Assembly: GCA_017694765.1 (NCBI GenBank)
Contig: JADIML010000293.1
Location: forward strand, 1 to 9,823
Reading direction: 5' to 3'
Source of the DNA: Candidatus Scybalomonas excrementavium
Lineage (GTDB): Bacteria; Bacillota; Clostridia; Lachnospirales; Lachnospiraceae
DNA length: 9,823 nt
The notes beneath the pieces were generated by a model that was not told the origin of the DNA, did no database searches, and worked only from the letters and a program-made list of their open reading frames with translations. Made by a program: the position numbers and the translations under genes. Positions within the stretch are counted from its first letter, which is position 1. Each line of letters begins with the position of its first letter. Below are positions 1 to 6,918 of this stretch, piece after piece.

Positions 1-1176
1 TTGGGAATCTCTTACACCTACTTGACATATGGTAGAACCGATACAGGATACTGATGCTTCAAACGTAGTATTTGCTCCATCTGCAGTGATTTGTAATACT
101 TTTTTCGCTTCTTCACCATTACAGTTTATAATATAAACACTTTCATCTGGTGATAAACGAAGTTCCACTTGCTCCATATCTTTAATCGTATCGTAAATTC
201 TTCTTAATTTTCCTGGATCTGGTGTTCCTCCAATTGGATGATACCAAACAGAATATAAGCCTTCTTGCTTTTGAGGAATGATTCTCTTATCTGTAACGAC
301 TATACCATCTGATTGTTTTGTAATCATAGTTGGAACAATATCCAAATCTAAATTGGTTTCTTCTTTCATGACTTCTGCTAGTTTCTTCTGATATGCTTGT
401 ACATATCCTTCTGCACCAAGGGTATCTTGCATATATCTTGTTCTAGCTTTTCCACGATTTTCATAATTTCCATAGGCTATAAACATCTGAACCATAGCTT
501 TTACATAGTATAAAACTTTGGATGGTTCCACAGCCTCTGCTACTTTTAGTCCCATCTTTGGATTATTACCAAGACCACCTGCGCTATATACATCAAATGT
601 TCCATCTACTCGTGCAACAAATCCAAGATCTCGAAATGTTGCATGAGGCATATTTTTATCAGAGTTTGAAAATCCAACTTTTAATTTTCTTGGTAACGTT
701 ACTGTTTTAATAAATGCCATTAAATATTCAGATGCTTCTAAAGCATATGGCATAACATCAAAGTATTCATCTTTTTCCACACCTGAGAGTGGAGATACCA
801 TAACATTTCGTGGAAAATCACCACCACCACCTCTTGTTACAATGTCATAATTCAATGCTTCTGACATAATATTATATAAAACTGCTGGCTGTAAATTATG
901 ATATTGAATTGTTTGACATGTTGTGAAATGAACTTTATTTACTTTATGCTTTTCAATCATTTTTACTAAAAAGTGAAGTTTTTCTTTTGTCACTCGTCCT
1001 CCTGACATACGAAGTCGAAGCATACTGGATTCTCCACCTCTTTGAGCATAACTTCCATAACCACCAGAAATTCCTTTATAATCTTTGGCTGCTAATTCCT
1101 TTTTGTAAAATTTATCTGTAGCTTCTTTAAAGATATTCATATCACTTTTCCAAATTTCGTTGGCAAATTTGCTCAT
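1..1176 (-). CDS. Nitrite/sulfite reductase, siroheme-4Fe-4S hemoprotein (3' end cut by the window edge)
   Basis: This is the N-terminal 392 residues of a cytoplasmic siroheme/[4Fe-4S] enzyme of the CysI/NirA superfamily, which performs the six-electron reduction of sulfite to sulfide or nitrite to ammonia. The frame is open from the start to position 1. The visible order is ferredoxin-like half-domain (about residues 40-110), first catalytic domain (about 113-250), second half-domain (about 290-355), then the start of the second catalytic domain. Basic anion- or siroheme-binding residues match the family: R54/R56 in LRLRMSGG, R123 in FPRNVM, and K164/K166 in LPRKLK. C378 and C384 form the first C-x5-C cluster pair. 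The second pair must lie in the missing 100-150 residues. Two in-frame ATGs follow TAGGAGGTAG. I chose the one at 1176 (7 nt from AGGAGG) over 1179 (4 nt). Sulfite versus nitrite specificity cannot be decided here. Confidence 0.92.
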   Translation of the reverse strand, partial: MSKFANEIWKSDMNIFKEATDKFYKKELAAKDYKGISGGYGSYAQRGGESSMLRLRMSGGRVTKEKLHFLVKMIEKHKVNKVHFTTCQTIQYHNLQPAVLYNIMSEALNYDIVTRGGGGDFPRNVMVSPLSGVEKDEYFDVMPYALEASEYLMAFIKTVTLPRKLKVGFSNSDKNMPHATFRDLGFVARVDGTFDVYSAGGLGNNPKMGLKVAEAVEPSKVLYYVKAMVQMFIAYGNYENRGKARTRYMQDTLGAEGYVQAYQKKLAEVMKEETNLDLDIVPTMITKQSDGIVVTDKRIIPQKQEGLYSVWYHPIGGTPDPGKLRRIYDTIKDMEQVELRLSPDESVYIINCNGEEAKKVLQITADGANTTFEASVSCIGSTICQVGVRDSQ

Positions 1177-1251
1177 CATCCTACCTCCTAGTTTGTTATA
1201 TGGTACTTTTTTCTATCATTATTTCAAATTTATGACTTATATTTTCCTCTC

Positions 1252-1280
1252 ATTATACGCTTCCATTTTCTATTATGCAA
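1252..1280 (-). promoter_or_regulatory. Putative sigma-A-type promoter of the nitrite/sulfite reductase gene
   Basis: On the minus strand a perfect -10 TATAAT (1257-1252) lies 17 nt from a weak -35 TTGCAT (1280-1275), in which only the TTG matches consensus. The predicted start near 1245 gives a leader of about 68 nt before the AGGAGG site. The weak -35 suits an activated promoter. A direct repeat and a short palindrome lie just upstream. Confidence 0.55.
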
Positions 1281-1282
1281 GG

Positions 1283-1335
1283 TAGCATTTTAGCATGACA
1301 CGATTAAGCTTTTTGTAATATTGACTATCCTGTCA
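1283..1335. repeat. Direct repeat and short palindrome upstream of the reductase promoter
   Basis: TAGCAT occurs twice, 2 nt apart (1283-1288 and 1291-1296), almost touching the -35 box at 1275-1280. Further upstream, TGAC-N6-GTCA forms a 14-bp inverted repeat at 1322-1335. Both are short enough to arise by chance in AT-rich DNA. Their position upstream of a promoter with a poor -35 makes them candidate activator or repressor sites. I do not assign a regulator. Confidence 0.3.
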
Positions 1336-1380
1336 TCCATTTAAACTCTTCTATATAACAACTTTACAATAGGATTTTGA

Positions 1381-1437
1381 ATTTTCTGTATACTTTAACC
1401 ATTTTTATGTACTTTTTTATTGTATTTCACAGAAAAT
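1381..1437 (-). terminator. Weak stem-loop after the SEC-C gene, possible terminator
   Basis: A 9-bp perfect inverted repeat (ATTTTCTGT at 1381-1389, ACAGAAAAT at 1429-1437) is extended inward by ATAC/GTAT after a 3-nt bulge. It begins 17 nt after the stop codon of the SEC-C gene. It is AT-rich, has a long loop of about 28 nt and lacks a clean U-tract on either strand, so the terminator reading is tentative. Confidence 0.3.
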
Positions 1438-1454
1438 AAAAAGAAACTTTATAA

Positions 1455-2153
1455 TTATTTACAACAGTACTTATATTTTTTTCCACTACCACAAGGGCAT
1501 AAATCATTTGGATAAATCTTCTTTTCTTTCATAACACTATGTTGAAGATTTTGTGCCATCATTCGTGTATTCATACGATTTTGATAAATGAAATCATTCT
1601 CATAAGAACGATTTACTTCTTTTTCTTCTTCCTCTTCCATCTGAGAAAATAATTGTTCCATAACTTGATGAAGCTGTTCTTCTACTTTCTCTTCTTCTTG
1701 TGTAAGAATAAAACTATCCTTTAATGCTTGATTCACAACTGCCATATCATATTCTTTTTCTTCTCCATCTTTCACTGGACAGTTTCCTTTAAATTTAATG
1801 ACATAAGCTCCTTCTTCATCATCTTCCACAATATCTTCGATTGTCACACGATGTTGAACTTGTTCATCTAACTTATAAGTATAAGTAAACCACTCTTCTT
1901 GTTCCATATAAGAATCAATGATTGTGTCACAAGCACTTATCGTTTCTCCTTTTCTTCCATTTCTTTCATAATCAGAAATATATTGTTTTCTATGGTAAAA
2001 TTCAAATTCATTGTCTTGATTTTCTTCCCACCCCATAACTGTATCTAAAATTTCACTTAGTTTTGAGAAAGAAATTCCAGCTGGAATAATACATCTTCTC
2101 CAAATTGGTGGTTTTGAATTTTTAATCATAATTTTTACTTGATATTTTTTCAT
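1455..2153 (-). CDS. pRiA4b ORF-3-like domain protein with C-terminal SEC-C zinc motif
   Basis: The 232-residue product carries two recognisable parts. Residues 1-145 resemble the plasmid pRiA4b ORF-3-like family: the N-terminal strand runs into SKPPIWRR and a GWEE segment near 41-44, followed by FTYTYKLDEQVQHRVTIED at about 89-107. Residues 216-231 are a SEC-C motif with C219-x-C221 and C230-C231, a zinc knuckle known from the SecA C-terminus. Between them lies a Glu-rich, probably helical linker (about 153-180). No signal peptide or membrane segment is visible, so it should be cytoplasmic. The molecular function of this family is not established and I assign none. A longer frame could begin at a TTG at 2162, but AAGGA lies 9 nt before the ATG at 2153 and directly abuts the TTG, so 2153 is the better start. 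The gene appears monocistronic. Confidence 0.85.
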   Translation of the reverse strand: MKKYQVKIMIKNSKPPIWRRCIIPAGISFSKLSEILDTVMGWEENQDNEFEFYHRKQYISDYERNGRKGETISACDTIIDSYMEQEEWFTYTYKLDEQVQHRVTIEDIVEDDEEGAYVIKFKGNCPVKDGEEKEYDMAVVNQALKDSFILTQEEEKVEEQLHQVMEQLFSQMEEEEEKEVNRSYENDFIYQNRMNTRMMAQNLQHSVMKEKKIYPNDLCPCGSGKKYKYCCK

Positions 2154-2193
2154 TGTCTTCAATCCTTATCTCTATTAAATTTATCTACATACG

Positions 2194-2229
2194 AGAAGCC
2201 AGAAATATACATATACTTTTCTGGCTTCT
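2194..2229 (-). promoter_or_regulatory. Perfect 12-bp hairpin at the 5' end of the SEC-C gene transcript
   Basis: AGAAGCCAGAAA (2194-2205) and its exact complement (2218-2229) form a 12-bp stem with a 12-nt AT-only-plus-C/G-poor loop. The -10 box ends at 2235, so transcription should begin at about 2229-2228, which is the first base of the stem. No U-tract follows, which argues against a terminator. A hairpin at the extreme 5' end would fit mRNA stabilisation or transcript control, but this is inference. Confidence 0.6.
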
Positions 2230-2234
2230 ATAAA

Positions 2235-2263
2235 ATTATAAAGGTTTCTTCCCTATTTTGCAA
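2235..2263 (-). promoter_or_regulatory. Sigma-A-type promoter of the SEC-C gene
   Basis: TTGCAA (2263-2258) and a perfect TATAAT (2240-2235) are separated by exactly 17 nt on the minus strand. The predicted start at about 2229 leaves a leader of about 75 nt that includes the perfect hairpin and the AAGGA ribosome binding site. The promoter lies downstream of the leuS terminator, so the gene is transcribed independently of leuS. Confidence 0.7.
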
Positions 2264-2288
2264 GTGTTTTCGGAACACAGGTTCGAAC

Positions 2289-2345
2289 TAAAACACATAG
2301 AAAAAGGACTACATTTCCCATCTCTTCCGAAAAATGCAGTCCTTT
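2289..2345 (-). terminator. Rho-independent terminator of leuS
   Basis: The arms 2303-2316 and 2332-2345 pair over 14 positions with a single A/C mismatch (AAAGGACT-x-CATTT against its complement). On the minus strand the stem is followed by a T-rich stretch (TTTTCTATGTGTTTT). It starts 56 nt after the leuS stop codon. Confidence 0.75.
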
Positions 2346-2400
2346 CGTCCTTTTCTCTACTTCCTACAAGAAATTTTTAATCCATACTTCTTGTTCTTTC

Positions 2401-4809
2401 TTATTTTACAACAATATTCACAATACGCCCCGGAACATAAATTTCTTTTACAATATCTCCTACTAATTTATCTCCAAGAGCTTCTTTTGCAGCTTGTATT
2501 GCTGTATCTTTATCTGCATCTGCAGGAATTGTCACAGTACATTTTGTTTTACCTTTCACTTGAACTGCAATTTCTACTTCATCATCTTTCATCGCATCTT
2601 CATTATACGTAGGCCATTTTTGTGCAAATACACTATCCTCATGTCCTAATTCATGCCATAATTCCTCTGCCATATGAGGAGCAAATGGAGATAAGAGAAT
2701 CACTGCTGTTTCTAATGTTTCTTTATCTACTCCATCTTTTTTGCTCATTTCAATTAATTTATTATTGTGTTCCATAAATCCAGAAATAACAGTATTTAAA
2801 CTGAAACTTTCAAGACGTGTTGTAATGTCATATACCATGCGATTGCGTTCTTTGATTAGTTCTTTATCAACTTTTACATTACGTTCTTTATTATCCTGAA
2901 CCATAGCAAAGAAACGATTTAAGAAACGATGAACACCGTCAATTCCACGATCATCCCATTCTGCATCTAACTCAGGTGGACCAACAAATAATTCATACAT
3001 TCTTAGAGAATCACATCCATAATCGCGTACTAAATCGTCTGGAGATACAACATTGCCTTTTGACTTACTCATTTTGATTCCATTTTTTCCTGTAATCATT
3101 CCCTGATTAAATAATTTAAGGAATGGTTCATCAAAATCAATCACTCCAATATCATTTAAAAACTTTGTATAGAATCGAGAATATAATAAATGTAATACTG
3201 CGTGTTCTACTCCCCCGATATACATATCAACTGGTAAATACTTTTGTGCTTTTTCTTTGGAAACAAGCTCTTTCGCATTTTTATTATCTACATAACGTAA
3301 GAAATACCAAGAAGAACCTGCCCATTGTGGCATTGTATTTGTTTCTCTCTTTGCTTTTTCTCCACAACATGGGCAAGTTGTATTCACCCATTCTTCAATA
3401 CCAGCAAGTGGAGATTCTCCTGTACCTGTTGGCTCATATTTTTCTACTTCTGGAAGTGTTAATGGTAACTGGTCTTCTGGAACAGGCACTGCTCCACATT
3501 TTGGACAGTGAATAATTGGAATTGGTTCTCCCCAATAACGCTGTCTTGAGAATACCCAGTCTCTAAGTTTGTAATTTGTTGTAACTTTACCAATTCCTTT
3601 TTCTTGTAACATGCTTGGTACATCACGTTTTGCATCTTCTGATTTCATTCCATTGAACTCACCAGAGTTGATCATAATACCAGCTTCTGTATAGGCTTCT
3701 TTTAATTCTTCTACTTCAATTCCATCTTTTGCAATAACTTGTACAATTGGAAGCTCAAATTTTTTCGCAAATTCAAAGTCACGTTCATCATGTGCTGGAA
3801 CACACATGATAGCACCAGTACCATAATCTGCTAATACATAATCAGATAACCAAATTGGCACTAATTCTTGATTTAATGGATTAATGGCATAACTTCCTGT
3901 GAAAACACCTGTTTTTTCTTTGCTTTGCATACGATCCACATTAGAAATCATAGAAGAGCGAAGAATATATTCTTCTACTTGTTCTCTTTGTTCTTCTGTT
4001 GCCAATGTTTTTGCTAACGCATGTTCTGGAGCAAGCACCATAAAAGTTGCACCATATAAAGTATCTGGTCTTGTTGTATAAACTTTTACTGTTTCTTCTC
4101 TATCTTTTACTTCAAAATCAATTTCTGCTCCATGACTTTTTCCAATCCAATCAGCTTGCATTTTCTTTACTTTAGCTGGCCATTCTAACTTATCTAAATC
4201 ATCTAATAAGCGATCCGCATATTTCGTAATTTTTAGCATCCACTGTCTTAGATTCTTCTTAGTAACTGTTGTTCCACAGCGTTCACAAGTGCCATTTACA
4301 ACTTCTTCGTTTGCAAGACCTGTTTTGCAAGATGGACACCAGTTAATTGGAAATTCTTTTTCATAAGCAAGTCCTTCTTTAAACATTTTTACAAAAATCC
4401 ATTGTGTCCATTTATAAAATTCTGGATCTGTTGTATTGACTTCTCTATCCCAATCATAGATAGCAGAAATTTCATTAATTTGACGTTTAATATTCTTAAT
4501 ATTGGCTTCTGTAGAGATCGCTGGATGAACACCCATCTTTATCGCATAATTTTCTGCTGGAAGTCCAAAAGCATCCCATCCCATTGGATGAATTAAATAA
4601 TAACCTTGTAATAATTTATAGCGACTCCAAACATCACTAATTACATATCCTCTCCAATGCCCTACATGAAGTCCACTTCCTGATGGATATGGAAACATAT
4701 CAAGACAATAGTATTTTGGTTTTTTTCCATCATCAACATTTACTGGATGTTCCTCCCAGTGTTTACGCCACTTTGCTTCAATAGCCTTATGGTTATATGG
4801 TGTAGCCAT
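2401..4809 (-). CDS. leuS: Leucyl-tRNA synthetase
   Basis: This 802-residue class I synthetase charges tRNA-Leu with leucine in the cytoplasm and is full length for the bacterial family. Visible landmarks in order are HVGH (HIGH signature, 48-51), a four-Cys zinc site CPSC...CERC (C158, C161, C175, C178), and the editing domain with TTRPDT at 245-250 and GTGAIMCVPAHDERDFEF at 330-347, including D341 of the post-transfer editing pocket. Further on are a second Cys pair set (C435/C438 and C479/C482), the segment MPQWAGSSWYFLRY, KMSKS at 579-583, then the anticodon-binding helical domain and a small C-terminal domain. ATG at 4809 follows GGAGG by 8 nt. The reading frame stays open further upstream to 4908, but that extension runs through the T-box and terminator and is not coding. 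Expression is controlled by the leader T-box. Confidence 0.98.
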   Translation of the reverse strand: MATPYNHKAIEAKWRKHWEEHPVNVDDGKKPKYYCLDMFPYPSGSGLHVGHWRGYVISDVWSRYKLLQGYYLIHPMGWDAFGLPAENYAIKMGVHPAISTEANIKNIKRQINEISAIYDWDREVNTTDPEFYKWTQWIFVKMFKEGLAYEKEFPINWCPSCKTGLANEEVVNGTCERCGTTVTKKNLRQWMLKITKYADRLLDDLDKLEWPAKVKKMQADWIGKSHGAEIDFEVKDREETVKVYTTRPDTLYGATFMVLAPEHALAKTLATEEQREQVEEYILRSSMISNVDRMQSKEKTGVFTGSYAINPLNQELVPIWLSDYVLADYGTGAIMCVPAHDERDFEFAKKFELPIVQVIAKDGIEVEELKEAYTEAGIMINSGEFNGMKSEDAKRDVPSMLQEKGIGKVTTNYKLRDWVFSRQRYWGEPIPIIHCPKCGAVPVPEDQLPLTLPEVEKYEPTGTGESPLAGIEEWVNTTCPCCGEKAKRETNTMPQWAGSSWYFLRYVDNKNAKELVSKEKAQKYLPVDMYIGGVEHAVLHLLYSRFYTKFLNDIGVIDFDEPFLKLFNQGMITGKNGIKMSKSKGNVVSPDDLVRDYGCDSLRMYELFVGPPELDAEWDDRGIDGVHRFLNRFFAMVQDNKERNVKVDKELIKERNRMVYDITTRLESFSLNTVISGFMEHNNKLIEMSKKDGVDKETLETAVILLSPFAPHMAEELWHELGHEDSVFAQKWPTYNEDAMKDDEVEIAVQVKGKTKCTVTIPADADKDTAIQAAKEALGDKLVGDIVKEIYVPGRIVNIVVK

Positions 4810-4840
4810 AATTTTTTCCTCCATTTCATTTATACATTTC

Positions 4841-4884
4841 AAAAAGCCTTCCATCTCTATTATAACAAATAGAGACGCAAGGCT
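4841..4884 (-). terminator. T-box-controlled intrinsic terminator in the leuS leader
   Basis: The arms 4884-4868 and 4861-4845 pair over 17 positions with one G-G mismatch and one G-T wobble, closed by a 6-nt loop and followed by TTTTT (4845-4841). The 5' arm contains GCGTCTCT (4878-4871), which can instead pair with CGC and AGAG flanking the T-box bulge. Terminator and antiterminator are therefore mutually exclusive. Confidence 0.9.
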
Positions 4885-5125
4885 AATTATTGACTTACGC
4901 GGTACCACTCTAATTCATGTTTCCACATGCTCTTTTGAGAAATCCATCTCTTACCCTGATAACGGTAGGTACCGGGGATGCTTACACAATTACTCTTCCA
5001 CATCCTGCTCCAAGGCGAGTTCATCTTCCTTTACAAACTGTCTTACACCAACCGACAGCTCTCTGAATTGCTTAGAAAGACTACTACTCCTCTTCTTCGC
5101 ATTTTATATGTTATCTATACTTGTA
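4841..5125 (-). promoter_or_regulatory. Leucine-specific T-box riboswitch in the leuS leader
   Basis: This 5' leader senses uncharged tRNA-Leu. Reading on the minus strand, it shows the Stem I elements AGAGAG, GGTTGGTG within a CTGTC/GACAG stem, and the specifier loop GAACTCGCC. The codon CTC (Leu) lies at 5019-5017. The canonical T-box AGAGTGGTACCGCG occupies 4911-4898. Its TGGT can pair with ACCA, which agrees with the A discriminator base of tRNA-Leu. A competing terminator follows, then the leuS ribosome binding site. By family knowledge, uncharged tRNA stabilises the antiterminator and allows leuS transcription, while charged tRNA leads to termination. The specificity call rests on both the specifier and the downstream gene. 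Confidence 0.95.
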
Positions 5126-5131
5126 TTTTTA

Positions 5132-5160
5132 ACTGTATCATAAGACATGATCACTGTCAA
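5132..5160 (-). promoter_or_regulatory. Promoter of the T-box leader and leuS
   Basis: A perfect -35 TTGACA (5160-5155) is 17 nt from TACAGT (5137-5132, 4/6), which is preceded by TGA and so forms an extended -10. The start is expected near 5125, at the 5' end of the T-box. The -35 box begins only 5 nt after the stop codon of the upstream L,D-transpeptidase gene, so there is no room for a terminator between them. Confidence 0.8.
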
Positions 5161-5165
5161 GACTG

Positions 5166-6758
5166 CTATTTTTCAGCACCTACCGGACTTAACGAAGCAT
5201 AACATTGCCCTTCAATTTTATGCCCATCATCATCCTTTAAAACAATCGTGACAAAATAATAATCCAAGTCTTCTTCTTTTATTGTAACTACTAAACTACT
5301 ATCTGGCTGTTCTTTTCCAAGTATATATCCTGTTACATTCTTCAAAATAGCCTCTTTTATTTGAGCTTCTTTTTCTTCATCTGTTACTCCTGGTTTATAA
5401 ATGAGCTCTATATTCCGGATTCCTTTTAACGATACATATTCTGGTCTCTTGACTCGATACGTAATCGTTTTCTTCGTTGTCAAATTAGAATCATTTGTCA
5501 CAGAGTATGTTATTTTATAAACTCCTACTTTATGTGGATTTACCTTTCCAGTTACCTTGATTCGTTTCGTCAAATCTTTTCCATTAGTAGCAGTAGCAGT
5601 TACCCCATCTAATAAGTTAATTGTCTTACCTTCTGGGACATCTGTTGTATAAATTGTCTTATTTTCTACTCCTTTTAATACTGGCTTTTTATAATCACCG
5701 ACAGTAATTGTAACTGTTTTTCTAACCTTTGTTCCATCTACTTTTTTAGCAGCATAGGTTACTTTATATGTTCCAACTTTATTTGTATTTACTTTCCCAC
5801 TGTATTTTAACGTAGCAGTGCGATCCGTACCTGCCTTTGTTTTTGCTGTTACGCCTTTTAATGGTTCAAACTTTGTACCAAGTTGAATTTTTTGATTTTT
5901 AGCTGAAATAACAACGGTACTTGTATCTTTTACTGTAATTGTAACTTTTTTCGTTGCTCTTCTTCCAATTGCATCAGTTACTTGATATGTAATAGAATAT
6001 TTACCAGCTTTTTTTGTATTTACTTTTCCACTTACTTTTAATTTGCTTGTAATACCATTTCCAGCAGTATCGGTTGCTGTCACTCCTTCTAATGGCTCAA
6101 AATCTTCATTTAATTTCACTGTTTTATTTTTTGCGCCTTGAATTGCTGGCTTCTTCTTAGCATATGGATTTCTAGAATCTGGATCTGTTGGACACCAATC
6201 CGTTCTCTTATTTGGATCTAGCTTTAATGCTTCTGGCTTTCCAAGTGGATCATCCTTAGAACTTCCTTCAATAATTTTAACTTCTGTTCCAAGTGGACAA
6301 TTATCATAAATCCACTTTGCGTCTGCAACTGTTAAACGAACACAACCATGAGAAGCTGTTGTTCCAAGTTTATTATATTGTGCAACAGAAATAGAGTCAT
6401 TCTTTCCATATTCATAATACCACACAGAATGGAATAAAATGCTTCCAACAATTCTTGTACAATATTGTCCATACGTTGGACCATCTAATGTATGCCAACG
6501 ATATTTTTGTGGCGTATTATATGTTCCAACTGGAGTTGCATATCCAACCGAACAAATAAAAGCCTTAATTGGATTTTTGTAAACACCATTTACTTTATCT
6601 TCATAAACCGTTACAACATTGGTATTTTTATTCACTTGTATATAATAAGGTGCTTTTGCATATGTTGTGGTCGTATTACGAACAACAGGTATTACGATTC
6701 CACATAAAATTGCTAGAAGCATCACGATCTGTAAGATTCTATTTCTTAAGAGTTTCAT
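5166..6758 (-). CDS. Secreted L,D-transpeptidase (YkuD family) with three Ig-like repeats
   Basis: The 530-residue product is predicted to form 3-3 or related cross-links in peptidoglycan outside the membrane. Residues 4-27 are a basic-then-hydrophobic signal sequence or anchor, with a possible cleavage after AKA near 36. The YkuD domain spans about 38-163 and ends with the catalytic SHGCVRL motif (H137, C139, R141). H110 matches the conserved upstream histidine. Three bacterial Ig-like/DUF5011-type repeats follow at about 204-276, 283-353 and 359-436, each with a GKVN...Y core. A C-terminal segment (441-530) is unrecognised. No LPxTG, SH3 or choline-binding motif is seen. The start is uncertain: ATG 6758 has AAGGATG 6 nt away, ATG 6767 has GGGAGG 4 nt away, and ATG 6779 would place the ribosome binding site inside the gene. 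Crosslink type and substrate are inferred from family only. Confidence 0.93.
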   Translation of the reverse strand: MKLLRNRILQIVMLLAILCGIVIPVVRNTTTTYAKAPYYIQVNKNTNVVTVYEDKVNGVYKNPIKAFICSVGYATPVGTYNTPQKYRWHTLDGPTYGQYCTRIVGSILFHSVWYYEYGKNDSISVAQYNKLGTTASHGCVRLTVADAKWIYDNCPLGTEVKIIEGSSKDDPLGKPEALKLDPNKRTDWCPTDPDSRNPYAKKKPAIQGAKNKTVKLNEDFEPLEGVTATDTAGNGITSKLKVSGKVNTKKAGKYSITYQVTDAIGRRATKKVTITVKDTSTVVISAKNQKIQLGTKFEPLKGVTAKTKAGTDRTATLKYSGKVNTNKVGTYKVTYAAKKVDGTKVRKTVTITVGDYKKPVLKGVENKTIYTTDVPEGKTINLLDGVTATATNGKDLTKRIKVTGKVNPHKVGVYKITYSVTNDSNLTTKKTITYRVKRPEYVSLKGIRNIELIYKPGVTDEEKEAQIKEAILKNVTGYILGKEQPDSSLVVTIKEEDLDYYFVTIVLKDDDGHKIEGQCYASLSPVGAEK

Positions 6759-6800
6759 AATTAACATCCTTCCTCCCATAATTATTATAATCCTATTGCC

Positions 6801-6830
6801 ATTATAGTCATTTTTTTATTACTTTGTAAA
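6801..6830 (-). promoter_or_regulatory. Promoter of the L,D-transpeptidase gene
   Basis: TTTACA (6830-6825, 5/6) and a perfect TATAAT (6806-6801) are 18 nt apart on the minus strand. Transcription from about 6793 leaves a short leader before the GGGAGGAAGGATG region. No clear hairpin terminator separates this gene from the upstream HD hydrolase gene, so read-through could also contribute. Confidence 0.65.
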
Positions 6831-6918
6831 GAGTTTCTTACAAAAAAAGCCGAAACAAACTATACAATCTTTTTTTATATTTCAATACTATTTTTAGCAT
6901 TTTTTACCATAATCCTTT

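Noticed and set aside
2265..2290. GGTTCGAAC resembling a tRNA T-loop, as a possible tRNA remnant or integrase attachment site
   Set aside because: The flanking bases do not form the 5-bp T stem, no acceptor or anticodon arm is present, and no integrase or second copy is in the window. It is a short palindrome only.
2334..3515. Plus-strand open frames of 92 and 130 codons opposite leuS
   Set aside because: They are Leu/Tyr-rich shadows of the leuS coding strand, and one starts inside the leuS terminator hairpin.
2401..4908. Longer leuS frame starting at a GTG at 4908 instead of the ATG at 4809
   Set aside because: The extra 33 codons run through the T-box sequence and its terminator. The GTG is part of AGAGTGG, and GGAGG sits 8 nt before the ATG at 4809.
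5166..6779. Transpeptidase start at ATG 6779
   Set aside because: This start would place the GGGAGGAAGG ribosome binding site inside the coding region. The ATGs at 6767 and 6758 are downstream of it.
6831..6918. Terminator between the HD hydrolase gene and the L,D-transpeptidase gene
   Set aside because: There are T-runs on both strands, but I could not find a stem of useful length beside them, so none is annotated.
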